A DNA stretch of 64,000 bases from an uncultured Gammaproteobacteria bacterium (GTDB lineage Bacteria > Pseudomonadota > Gammaproteobacteria > DRJJ01), in assembly GCA_947258795.1 (NCBI GenBank), contig CAMYJU010000003.1:220988-284987 (forward strand), given 5' to 3'. Under the pieces are notes generated by a model that worked only from the letters and a program-made list of their open reading frames with translations, was not told where the DNA came from and made no database searches. The position numbers and the translations under genes are program-made. Positions 1 to 7,146 of the stretch are shown piece after piece. How positions within the stretch are numbered: the first letter of the stretch is position 1; every line of letters starts with the position of its first letter.

Positions 1-2
1 GT

Positions 3-152
3 ACCGTCGAACCCGTATTTGGAAATATCAATACCAACAAGCGCCTGAATCGGTTTAGCCTGAGGGGTATGGAAAAGGTCAATGCGCAATGGTTGATGTA
101 CTGTATGGTGCATAATATAGAGAAACTACAGCATTACGGTTCAATAAGGTAA
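3..152 (+). CDS. IS1182-type transposase, C-terminal part (cut by window edge)
   Basis: Frame 3 is open from the window edge and stops with TAA at 150-152, giving about 49 residues. The peptide contains EPVFGNINTNKRL and RFSLRGMEKVNAQW and ends VHNIEKLQHYGSIR. This is the conserved tail of DDE transposases of the IS1182 type, as I remember the family. The catalytic part lies outside the window, so whether the element is intact cannot be judged. No terminal inverted repeat was identified in 153-337. It marks the left border of an accessory region. Confidence 0.7.
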   Translation, partial: TVEPVFGNINTNKRLNRFSLRGMEKVNAQWLMYCMVHNIEKLQHYGSIR

Positions 153-337
153 AACACTGGACGATCAGCGACAAATTGGGCATGATCAGTACAATATCAA
201 TTAAACCAAGACTATAAATAGTCTACTATATTAGCGCCAAGTGAATTCAGGAAAATAATATGACGTTAGAATTTACGTGCTGCAATTGAGTTATTCTACA
301 GGCTCGTTAACTTATACAAAACGAAAAGGAGATCACA

Positions 338-715
338 ATGAGTATCAAGGAATTTTACATTTTACCAGAAGAACTTTTTAGGCTGGGTAATTCATCAAGT
401 TCTAGACTGGCAAATGTAAGGCCTAAAGATGTCAATGTTACTAAAGTCAACGGTATAATTGTTATAATTGCAAATGGCAAAGGAATTAGTGTTTTTGATA
501 AAACAGGTATAAACGAGTCACCTATGACAGGATGGGTTTGGCGTTTCTCTCCAAATACAAAACCCCCTATTGGATTGAAATTAGTTCAAGATAAAAAACA
601 TCACTATTGTATTGCGCCAATGCAAAACATGCCAATGGACAAGTACATAGGGCTATTAGAGGAAATGGCATTGAAAGCAACAAGGGTTTATAAAAAAGAA
701 GGTAAGGCTGTATGA
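338..715 (+). CDS. Tse2-like toxin (putative ADP-ribosyltransferase fold)
   Basis: This 125-residue protein starts at an ATG 7 nt after a good AGGAG site. The middle (ANGKGISVFDKTGI, about residues 46-59) and the end (IGLKLVQDKKHHYCIAP, then MPMDKYIGLLEEM) match in order the segments I remember from Pseudomonas aeruginosa Tse2 (GGTSVFDRAGV, then PPDLKVKQD and HYTIMPAKPMYREVLMGQL). Tse2 is a cytosolic, NAD-related toxin delivered by a type VI secretion system. The protein here has no signal peptide or membrane segment and is shorter at the N-terminus than Tse2 (about 158 aa). Its stop overlaps the start of the next gene by 4 nt (ATGA), the usual toxin-immunity arrangement. No secretion genes lie nearby, so it may act as a toxin-antitoxin locus. 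The assignment rests on remembered sequences, not a search. Confidence 0.65.
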   Translation: MSIKEFYILPEELFRLGNSSSSRLANVRPKDVNVTKVNGIIVIIANGKGISVFDKTGINESPMTGWVWRFSPNTKPPIGLKLVQDKKHHYCIAPMQNMPMDKYIGLLEEMALKATRVYKKEGKAV

Positions 716-951
716 GTGGATTTCAGTTAAATCTGGTGGAATCAGAATTAAAAATCATCCTTGAAGCATTAATGGAAAAGGAGCGTAGCATGACCGAAAT
801 ATGTGGTACCTCTGGCAATGAAAATGAAATCGCTGACATAGGAAACGATTTAATTGAGCTTCGCCTCTTACTTAACCCATTAAAAGATCAAGCAATACAA
901 CAATATGGTGAAGATATATTAAATTTCTCACAGGAATCATTCAAAAGTTAA
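712..951 (+). CDS. Tsi2-like immunity protein / antitoxin
   Basis: This small acidic protein of 79 residues overlaps the toxin gene by ATGA and is probably translationally coupled to it. It is predicted to be mostly helical: a long N-terminal helix (LVESELKIILEALMEKE) and a second around DLIELRLLLNPLKDQAIQQYGED. Size (Tsi2 is 77 aa), gene order and the second-helix pattern (LKxxA...QYG) resemble Tsi2, which neutralises Tse2 by direct binding. Pairwise identity is low, so the name rests mainly on the partner gene and overall architecture. Its TAA at 949-951 lies inside the left arm of an attC-like repeat, as expected for a cassette gene. Confidence 0.55.
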   Translation: MSGFQLNLVESELKIILEALMEKERSMTEICGTSGNENEIADIGNDLIELRLLLNPLKDQAIQQYGEDILNFSQESFKS

Positions 952-1032
952 CAAACAAATAAACCGGACAATTTTCTCAATGGGCCAAATACCGCCCATT
1001 GAGAAAATCACCGGTTATTAATAACGTTATAC
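946..1032 (+). repeat. attC-like imperfect inverted repeat 1
   Basis: The core is a perfect 15-bp stem, 971-985 against 994-1008, with an 8-nt loop. A second paired block, ACCGG (963-967) against CCGGT (1011-1015), lies outside it. The outermost parts are AGTTAAC (946-952) and GTTATAC (1026-1032), which resemble the R boxes of an integron attC site. The stem could also serve as a terminator for the toxin-immunity pair, but there is no T-run. The next gene starts 18 nt beyond the right box. Only a covariance-model search can confirm attC identity. Confidence 0.4.
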
Positions 1033-1049
1033 CGGTTACAAAATTAAGC

Positions 1050-1562
1050 ATGTTTAAAATATTTACCATTATATTAATAATAAATTCATGTGTATTCTTA
1101 GCGCATTCTGTGCAAGCTAATACCATTGAAAAAGCGTTAGCTTCACCTTTTGAGTGCGAAGTGATATCAGCATATGGAACATTTGGGATACACAATAGGG
1201 AGCCTGTATCTGGTATAAAGACAATTATTGATTTTAAAATACTGAGAAATCAAATCGGTACAATAGACTTTACTGACTTCAGGTCACCAGCTACAGATAA
1301 TGAAGAGATTTATACTTCTATGCCATACCTATCCCCATTTAAGATTAGTAAACAATATTTTTACGAAAATGGAGAACCTAGTTCGATACAATTGGTTTCT
1401 AGCCACTCACAGAGTAGTAGAGTAATAATAGAAGCATTATTAGGGGGCAAAAGAAACGCTCTTGTAAATATACGTAATGAATCCTCGGCTAGGACAATCG
1501 GAATTGCATTTATGAACTGTATTCAAAATTCCGGCATAACAAATCAACCAAGTGGACGCTAA
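1050..1562 (+). CDS. Hypothetical exported protein
   Basis: I do not recognise this family. The protein has 170 residues when started at the ATG at 1050. That start is preferred over the one at 999, which would put coding sequence through the hairpin at 971-1008. The first 23 residues (MFKIFTIILIINSCVFLAHS, then VQA) form a good Sec signal peptide with an AxA-like cleavage site. The mature part is probably a small beta-rich periplasmic domain with Cys residues near its start (FECEV) and end (FMNCIQN) that could form a disulfide. Base composition is AT-rich like its neighbours. It sits between two attC-like repeats, so it may be a cassette gene. Confidence 0.5.
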   Translation: MFKIFTIILIINSCVFLAHSVQANTIEKALASPFECEVISAYGTFGIHNREPVSGIKTIIDFKILRNQIGTIDFTDFRSPATDNEEIYTSMPYLSPFKISKQYFYENGEPSSIQLVSSHSQSSRVIIEALLGGKRNALVNIRNESSARTIGIAFMNCIQNSGITNQPSGR

Positions 1563-1582
1563 AAGCGCTACTTGTTTCAAAC
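1534..1582 (+). repeat. attC-like or terminator-like stem-loop 2, beside the group II intron
   Basis: The left arm CAAGTGGACGCT and right arm AGCGCTACTTG form an imperfect hairpin with a short AAA loop. CATAAC (1535-1540) lies outside the left arm, resembling the TAAC box of the other two repeats. The right arm runs TTGTTTCAAAC straight into the GTGTG intron boundary, so the right box, if there was one, has been separated or lost. Class IIC introns are known to insert just after stem-loops (terminators or attC sites), which fits this position. Confidence 0.35.
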
Positions 1583-2622
1583 GTGTGTGCCGGGCATGGC
1601 ACAAAACTAGAGAGGTGCAAGTCCTCTTGCCAGGTAATCGCAGAGCCGAAGGCTAGGAGAAGGGCAAGGGCGTCATCGTGAGGTGGGGTCTGAAGGAAGT
1701 CCAATCCAAAGTTGCGGGGCGATGAACAAGAACCGGATATGAGGTGTGACGTATCTGAGACGAGTGGGCACGTGACCACGAAGTCTTCCATCTGCAAACG
1801 GGATACGTTTTATAAATTCGGCGTCTACGCAATGACAGTTTTGTGTCTTACCCCGGGAGGTCTGTCTGTTGTTCAAGGATGAACTGACCGTAGAGTAATC
1901 TACGGTGATCGATAGGCAGAAGTCAGCAGAGGACATAGTAGTGATAATAACATGAGAGGCTACTACTGTAACATCTATGTCAAAAGCCAGCGAGCCGGTG
2001 AACGCGTATTACAGAGCATCAAACGATACCTCAGTAATACGCTGAAACTGACAATCAACGATGCCAAAAGCGCTGTTGATCGACCCTGGCGCCGACACTT
2101 TCTGGGCTTTACATTGAGTCCAAAAGACAAGCGGCTCAAAGTGAGCGCGAAGGCATTGACGGCCTTCAAACAGAAAGTGCGAAGACTCAGCAGACGAACA
2201 CGCGGCCGAACCATCAACACGATCGTTGCGGAGCTGAGGAAATATATCCAAGGCTGGAAAGCCTATTTTCAGCTAGCGGAAGTGACATCACCCTTGCGCG
2301 ATCTCGATAAATGGATACGCCGACGCCTGCGTAGCTACCACTGGAAACAATGGGGGCGACGTGGCTATCGTGAACTGCGCAAACGAGGTGTGGAAATTAA
2401 GCTTGCCTGGAACACAAGCAAGTCGGCCCATGGGCCTTGGCGACTCAGCCGTAGTCCAGCGCTGTATTTTGCATTATCAAATAAATACTTTGCTGCACTG
2501 GGGTTGCCGAGTGTGTATCATTGAGTGGCATGACTCAATCAACCGAACCGCCGTGGTACGTGATCCGTATGCCCGGTGGTGTGGGAGGAGGGATGCTGTG
2601 AGGCATCCCCCTATACCGATTG
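1583..2622 (+). mobile_element. Group II intron, internally deleted (class IIC-like)
   Basis: The 5' end begins GTGTGTGCCGGGC, the GUGYG boundary of group II introns, and runs into structured domain I-type RNA. The 3' end has a domain V-like hairpin at about 2546-2580 (ACCGCCGTGGTACG, loop TGAT, CGTATGCCCGGTGGT). A short GC-rich hairpin follows (GGGATGC...GCATCCC) and then CTATACCGATT, the usual form of domain VI and the 3' end in class C introns. The internal ORF keeps only the C-terminal half of the reverse transcriptase. The intron cannot move by itself but might still splice with a helper protein. Exact ends are uncertain by a few bases. Confidence 0.7.
1952..2524 (+). pseudogene. Group II intron reverse transcriptase/maturase, catalytic half deleted
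   Basis: The 190-residue ORF begins exactly where the RT active site should be. A normal protein would read RYADDCNIYV; here it is GYYCNIYVKSQRAG, so both catalytic Asp residues and everything upstream (RT blocks 0-4) are missing. What remains is the thumb/maturase (X) domain, with RGRTINTIVAELRKYIQGW and a basic WIRRRLRSYHWKQWGRRG segment, and a tail SAHGPWRLSRSPALYFALSN typical of bacterial intron proteins. The remaining maturase part is intact and could still be translated, but no reverse transcription is possible. The leading ATG is probably not a native start. Confidence 0.75.
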
Positions 2623-2630
2623 AGAAGAAT

Positions 2631-3254
2631 ATGTCAGAAAATAAAATTCCTTTTTGTACTATAGTAATATGTCTTTTGACCTTGCTCGTATCGTCTTATG
2701 TCGCTTATACAGTTCATGGTTCAGTATCCAGCATGGTAACGATTTTAGAACTAAATGAGTATGGCGGCGTAACATTGGATCACTTAAAAAACTATGAAAT
2801 CTGGCGCCTATTTGTATCCCAGTTAGTCCATGTACATCCAAAACATATGCTTCTTAATGTAGCATCAATCCTATTACTGGGAATATTTATCGAGCGTAAC
2901 ATTGGTTTTACTCGCTTTCTAATTCTTTGGTTTATTGCTGGTGCAGCAGGTACATTGTTCAGTACATTTTTTGTAAATCCGCCATTCCATGTAGGTACCG
3001 GAGCCTCGCAAGCTGTGATGGGTATTGCTGGTTTAGGTGTGGTTCTAGTATATAAAAAAATGGATACTTCAATAGGTTTAAAAATTGTACTTTTAATTAC
3101 TATTCTACCGGTATTAATTATCGATTTGATGTATGCTCATTATCTCAAACCAGGCCATTTATTTGGGTTTGCCATTGGTTTCGGTCTCGGTCTGTTATAC
3201 TCAAAATTTTATAGCAACTCTTTGTCTAAGAATACAGCAAGTGAAAATAGCTAA
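2631..3254 (+). CDS. Rhomboid family intramembrane serine protease
   Basis: The protein has 207 residues from the ATG at 2631, which follows a GAGAAG site about 9 nt after the intron end. Upstream in-frame sequence belongs to the intron, so longer starts are rejected. It has six hydrophobic segments. Catalytic motifs are present: Ser126 in GASQAVMG and His176 in PGHLFGF, plus the HMLLN motif (His72, Asn76) and WRL in the first loop. Rhomboids cleave membrane-spanning substrates within the bilayer; the substrate here is unknown. The gene is AT-rich and flanked by an intron and an attC-like repeat, so it was probably acquired by transfer. Confidence 0.85.
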   Translation: MSENKIPFCTIVICLLTLLVSSYVAYTVHGSVSSMVTILELNEYGGVTLDHLKNYEIWRLFVSQLVHVHPKHMLLNVASILLLGIFIERNIGFTRFLILWFIAGAAGTLFSTFFVNPPFHVGTGASQAVMGIAGLGVVLVYKKMDTSIGLKIVLLITILPVLIIDLMYAHYLKPGHLFGFAIGFGLGLLYSKFYSNSLSKNTASENS

Positions 3255-3316
3255 CTATACCTTTCACTGGACTACGGCGCTGTCGCTCCTCTGCCAGTGA
3301 AGTCTAGCGCTATAAC
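3246..3316 (+). repeat. attC-like imperfect inverted repeat 3
   Basis: The inner stem is TTCACTGG (3263-3270) against CCAGTGAA (3294-3301). Outside it lie ATAGCTAAC on the left and TAGCGCTATAAC on the right, with unpaired bases between. The boxes AGCTAAC and CGCTATAAC parallel AGTTAAC and CGTTATAC of repeat 1. It sits directly after the rhomboid stop and 28 nt before the cupin start, the usual position of an attC between cassettes. There is no T-run, so a simple terminator is less likely. The right box departs from the GTTRRRY consensus, so this could be a degenerate site. Confidence 0.35.
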
Positions 3317-3343
3317 AATTAGAGTAATAAGAGGGGTAGGATA

Positions 3344-3709
3344 TTGAAGACATCAATAACATATTGGAATCCACTCCTCTCAGAGAATGCATCTAAATGG
3401 AAGCCTATTGAAGGAATGGAAGGTTTTGCGGAAGAGTTAACTCTGGCGATAGATGAAAAGACTGGAGATTATACTCGTCTGACAAGATTCAAGCCTGGTG
3501 CTGATACATCGTCATTTGGCGCGAAGACCCATAGTTACCCTGAAGAAATACTAGTTATGGAAGGTAGTTTGTACGATGAAGCGTTTAATAAATTGCTTCA
3601 AGCCGGTGATTATGCAAGTAGGCCGCCAGGGGAAGTGCATGGGCCGTTTAAGACAGAAACTGGATGTGTAGTATTGGAAGTATCTTTTCCAAGTCAATCT
3701 GTTGATTAA
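3344..3709 (+). CDS. Cupin domain protein (ChrR-like)
   Basis: This single-domain protein has 121 residues. The start is TTG at 3344 with GAGGGG upstream; no ATG gives the full domain. The segment THSYPEEILVMEGSLYDE, then GDYASRPPGEVHGPF, carries the two cupin motifs with likely metal ligands His62, Glu66 or Glu67 and His98. It resembles the C-terminal cupin of ChrR-type anti-sigma factors and related stand-alone cupins. The substrate is unknown. No sigma factor gene is next to it, so a regulatory role is not supported. Confidence 0.7.
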   Translation: MKTSITYWNPLLSENASKWKPIEGMEGFAEELTLAIDEKTGDYTRLTRFKPGADTSSFGAKTHSYPEEILVMEGSLYDEAFNKLLQAGDYASRPPGEVHGPFKTETGCVVLEVSFPSQSVD

Positions 3710-3899
3710 GGAATTGTCATATAAATGTATAACGACAGGGGGTCTCGTTAATCAAACTGTTGCACTGGCGGCTGGAAAGGTTGCAGCGAAAGCAGGCTTG
3801 TTTGCAGCAGCATTGGTTTTTCTGAAGAAATTTGGAGTGATCATACTCATAGCCGTTGGTGCGCTGCTTGGCAGGCTGGTCAAGCGAAGTAAGGCATGA
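3702..3899 (+). pseudogene. Small membrane ORF, likely C-terminal remnant of a DUF2167-like protein
   Basis: The ORF encodes up to 65 residues from a weak TTG that overlaps the cupin stop, with no convincing ribosome site. The hydrophobic tail AAGKVAAKAGLFAAALVFLKKFG, then VIILIAVGALLGRLVKRSK, has the repetitive Ala/Gly/Lys style seen at the end of DUF2167 membrane proteins, as I recall them. The N-terminal part looks random. It is most likely a truncated leftover. A small membrane peptide cannot be excluded. Confidence 0.35.
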
Positions 3900-3957
3900 C
3901 GATAGATAGTTAATTATTTTAAAACTTTGGTAAACCGGGGTCCAGTGTACTGAACCC

Positions 3958-4189
3958 ATGCCTCCCGACTATATGGAATGGATACCGATACTTGTCGCAT
4001 TGCTATTGCTGTTATCAGGGCCTGGATATGCTGAATTAAGGATGACTCAGCAAGAAAGGATATCAAGATTGTATATTTCATGAAAATGGTAAGCAAGAGA
4101 CAAAATCTACCTGCGTGCAGAAAATTACGATAGAAGAAAGAAAAGCTATTGAAAATGCGATACAGAAACTGAAGGAACGCAACAAGTAA
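3958..4189 (+). pseudogene. Frameshifted small exported protein
   Basis: Two overlapping frames together make one plausible protein. Frame one, from 3958 or the ATG at 3973, gives MEWIPILVALLLLLSGPGYA, a clean signal peptide, but stops near 4082. The frame shifted by one base continues from about 4040 as GYQDCIFHENGKQETKSTC and ends KAIENAIQKLKERNK with TAA at 4187-4189. A single-base shift around 4030-4060 would restore a protein of about 75 residues with two Cys. Either the gene is dead or the base call is wrong. Confidence 0.4.
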
Positions 4190-4227
4190 CCGGATTGTAA
4201 ATTTATATATAGTTTTTGGTGTAAAAA

Positions 4228-4785
4228 ATGCAAATTGTCCTGATAAGACATGGAAAAGTTAACTATTCGCCAATAGCAGTTCTTTCCGCATCATCATTCG
4301 CAGAATGGGTGGATGATTATAATGCCAATGAGCTGGACCTGTCTTTAAAACCAACAGCTGATGCGATGGATATCGCCTGCAAGGCGAAAGCGGTTGTTTG
4401 CAGTGAACTGCCAAGGTCAATCGAGTCAGCCAGATTACTGGTGACACGTGAAATAAGCCTGACCGATCCTTTGTTCAACGAGGCCGGACTACCGACGGCA
4501 AGTTGGCGCTTCCCGCGATTGTCGGTGCGAATCTGGGTTATTGTGTTCAGGCTGGCATGGTTGCTGGGCTTCTCAAGGAATTCTGAAAGTTTTCGACAGG
4601 CGAGGTCTCGCGCTATTGAGGCCAGTAATCGGCTTATTGATCTGGCCGAGCGGCACCAGTCAGTGCTTTTTGTCGGTCATGGCATCATGAATCGACTAAT
4701 AGCAAAGCAGTTAAGGAAGCGTAGTTGGAAATGCCTAGTAAAAAATGGAGGAGGATATTGGGAATTCAGTGTCTTTGAGTATTAA
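4228..4785 (+). CDS. Histidine phosphatase (phosphoglycerate mutase-like) family protein
   Basis: The protein has 185 residues. The phospho-accepting RHG motif is at residues 7-9 (LIRHGK), CSELPRSIESA gives the second conserved Arg, and VGHG near residue 150 supplies the second catalytic His. This set defines the histidine phosphatase superfamily. The middle has a hydrophobic stretch (VRIWVIVFRLAWLLGF), unusual for the family, which may form a membrane-associated helix. The substrate is unknown. It stands alone on the + strand at the end of the accessory block; about 220 nt without recognised features separate it from gnnA. Confidence 0.8.
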   Translation: MQIVLIRHGKVNYSPIAVLSASSFAEWVDDYNANELDLSLKPTADAMDIACKAKAVVCSELPRSIESARLLVTREISLTDPLFNEAGLPTASWRFPRLSVRIWVIVFRLAWLLGFSRNSESFRQARSRAIEASNRLIDLAERHQSVLFVGHGIMNRLIAKQLRKRSWKCLVKNGGGYWEFSVFEY

Positions 4786-5005
4786 TGTCACAATAGATTT
4801 TTATCTCAGATATTAATTGAACCCATGATATCTTCTTTCTATAAAATTATAACCCTGTTATGTGTAAATAAGCATTTGATTTATTAATATAAATATCCAC
4901 GAACAGTTTGAGCGGCTTTAGGGTATCAGGTATCATAGACGCAACTGGGAAATATGCGCAAAACATAATTATTATTAATATATATACTTATAGGTGTTTC
5001 CGGAC

Positions 5006-6001
5006 ATGAATCGCTTGCATGCTGGTGTGGTTGGAGTGGGTTATCTGGGCTCGTTCCATGCGAGTAAATATGCCAGTCTGCCAGACGTCGATTTAGTTGC
5101 TGTTGTTGATACGGACATGAAGCGTGCCGAAAATAAGGCGGCCGAATTCGATACCAAGGCCTACAGTGACTACCGGGAAATACTTGATCAGCTGGATATG
5201 GTCTCGATAGCCGTGCCCACTGAATATCATTATCAGGTTGCGCGTGATTTTCTTGAAGCAGGTGTGCATGTCCTCCTGGAGAAGCCCATTACGTCTTCTC
5301 CTGAGGAAGCACAAGAGTTGATAGCATTGGCCAGTAGGAACAAGCTGGTGTTTCAGATTGGCCATCTCGAGCGATTCAATCCGGCTATCCAGAGTATCTG
5401 GGGCAGACAGCATGATCCCTTTTTTATCGAATCGCATCGGCTGGCCCCTTTCAATATCAGAGGTACAGATGTAGATGTGGTTCTGGACCTGATGATACAT
5501 GATATCGATATTATTCTTTCCATTGTGAAATGCCCTTTGAAAGATATCAGGGCCTCCGGCATACCAATACTTACTTCAGCTGTGGATATAGCCAATGCCC
5601 GACTCGAGTTTGAAAATGGATGTGTGGCCAATGTGACGGCCAGTCGAGTGAGTAACAAGCATATGCGTAAGATACGTGTGTTTCAGAAAAATAATTATCT
5701 TTCAATAGATTTTCATGCACGAAAGGCTGCATTGCATCATGCCTGTGAGGGTCAGTCCGGCGATAGTGGTGAGCCTGTCATCAGTATAGAGGAGCAATCC
5801 TTTCAGGATGGTGATGCACTAATGGAGGAAATTCGTGCCTTTGTACATTCAATCCGGGAAGGTACATCACCTGTTGTAACCGGTGAAGACGGCAAGCGTG
5901 CGCTGGAAGTTGCACTGGAAATCGGGCGACTGATTAGCGCCATGGATAAATCGGCCGGCTTGGAGCAGGATCATACTGCGATGCGGCAGAATTCGGATTA
6001 G
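5006..6001 (+). CDS. gnnA: UDP-N-acetylglucosamine 3-dehydrogenase
   Basis: This Gfo/Idh/MocA oxidoreductase has 331 residues from the ATG at 5006; an in-frame GTG at 4994 is possible. The N-terminal Rossmann motif is VGVGYLGSFHASKY, EKPITSSPEEAQELI is the signature of the family, and GHLERFNPAI is typical of the GnnA subgroup. GnnA oxidises the 3-OH of UDP-GlcNAc so that GnnB can transaminate it to UDP-2,3-diamino-2,3-dideoxyglucose. The gene is 7 nt from gnnB, with lpxA next, the order known from Acidithiobacillus-like bacteria. The context makes a general sugar dehydrogenase unlikely. Confidence 0.85.
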   Translation: MNRLHAGVVGVGYLGSFHASKYASLPDVDLVAVVDTDMKRAENKAAEFDTKAYSDYREILDQLDMVSIAVPTEYHYQVARDFLEAGVHVLLEKPITSSPEEAQELIALASRNKLVFQIGHLERFNPAIQSIWGRQHDPFFIESHRLAPFNIRGTDVDVVLDLMIHDIDIILSIVKCPLKDIRASGIPILTSAVDIANARLEFENGCVANVTASRVSNKHMRKIRVFQKNNYLSIDFHARKAALHHACEGQSGDSGEPVISIEEQSFQDGDALMEEIRAFVHSIREGTSPVVTGEDGKRALEVALEIGRLISAMDKSAGLEQDHTAMRQNSD

Positions 6002-6008
6002 TATACCT

Positions 6009-7118
6009 ATGAAAATCCCTATGGTTGACCTAAAGCGGCAGTATCAAGATCTTCGTAACGAGATAAATACCGAGCTTCAGGCGGTACTGGATTCAGCGGC
6101 TTTTATTTTAGGCCCTTGCGTTACGGCATTCGCCGAGGAGGTAGCTGATTACTGCAAGGTTAAATATGCCATTCCGGTGGCATCTGGGACAGACGCATTG
6201 CATCTGGCACTCAGGGCCTGTGAGATTCGCCCGGGAGATGAGGTAATTACGACTCCGTTTACGTTTATCGGTACCTGTGAGGCGATATCGTATACTGGTG
6301 CGAAACCGGTTTTTGTGGACATCGAGGAGGACGGTTTTAATATCGATGTATCACAGATTGAGTCAGCTATCACACCACGTACTCGTGCCATCGCTGCTGT
6401 CCACCTTTTCGGCCAGCCGGCCAATCTGGATGCCCTGATGGATATCTGCAACAGGCATGGGTTGAAGCTCATCGAGGATTGCGCCCAGTCATTTGGTGCA
6501 AGCTATCAAGACAAGATGACAGGGTCATGGGGAGATGCGGGATGCTTTTCCTTTTATCCGAGCAAGAACCTGGGCGCCTATGGTGATGCAGGTATGGTCA
6601 TCACAAATGATGATACTATCGCGGGAACAGTGAATACGCTGCGTAATCATGGCAGCAGTAAAGCCTATACACATAGCATGATTGGCTATAACAGTCGTCT
6701 CGATGAAATGCAGGCGGCGATACTCCGCGTTAAACTCAGGTATATCGATGACTTTAATGCCGCTCGACGTAACCATGCTCAGCAATATACTACCCGTCTG
6801 TCAGGTTCCAATATAACGCTCCCTCGGCTGGATCTGGAAGGCACGCCTGTCTTCCATCAGTATACTGTGCGCAGTGATAGCAGAGACCGTATACGGGAGG
6901 CATTGCAGGCTGCGGATATTGCATCAGCTGTTTTCTACCCGATACCATTGCATCAGCAGCCGGTATATCAGAATGATTATAAGGATATTTCACTGCCCGT
7001 CTCCGAAAATGCAGCCAGGCAGGTATTATCCCTACCCATGTATCCGGAGCTCACACAGGCACAGATAGATCATGTCTGTGATACGATTCTTGCTTCAATA
7101 GATCCGTCTGGAAACTAA
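6009..7118 (+). CDS. gnnB: UDP-2-acetamido-3-amino-glucose transaminase (DegT/DnrJ/EryC1 family)
   Basis: The PLP-dependent sugar aminotransferase has 369 residues. The Schiff-base Lys is K186 in SFYPSKNLGAYGDAG, and the pyridine-binding Asp is D157 in IEDCAQSFGA. It uses glutamate to convert the 3-keto product of GnnA into the 3-amino sugar. It is transcribed with gnnA (7-nt gap) and lpxA (28 nt to the chosen start). The family is broad and also includes O-antigen aminotransferases, but the gnnA-lpxA context points to lipid A. It is complete, with a normal length. Confidence 0.85.
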   Translation: MKIPMVDLKRQYQDLRNEINTELQAVLDSAAFILGPCVTAFAEEVADYCKVKYAIPVASGTDALHLALRACEIRPGDEVITTPFTFIGTCEAISYTGAKPVFVDIEEDGFNIDVSQIESAITPRTRAIAAVHLFGQPANLDALMDICNRHGLKLIEDCAQSFGASYQDKMTGSWGDAGCFSFYPSKNLGAYGDAGMVITNDDTIAGTVNTLRNHGSSKAYTHSMIGYNSRLDEMQAAILRVKLRYIDDFNAARRNHAQQYTTRLSGSNITLPRLDLEGTPVFHQYTVRSDSRDRIREALQAADIASAVFYPIPLHQQPVYQNDYKDISLPVSENAARQVLSLPMYPELTQAQIDHVCDTILASIDPSGN

Positions 7119-7146
7119 TACAGGCTTCTTGCGCGTCCGGTTTCTT

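Noticed and set aside
153-337. A fourth attC-like site before the toxin gene
   Set aside because: GTTAACT at 306-312 resembles an R box, but no matching left box or stem could be drawn.
2361-2630. Upstream part of the 297-codon frame containing the rhomboid
   Set aside because: It lies inside the group II intron (domains V and VI); the rhomboid domain starts at the ATG at 2631.
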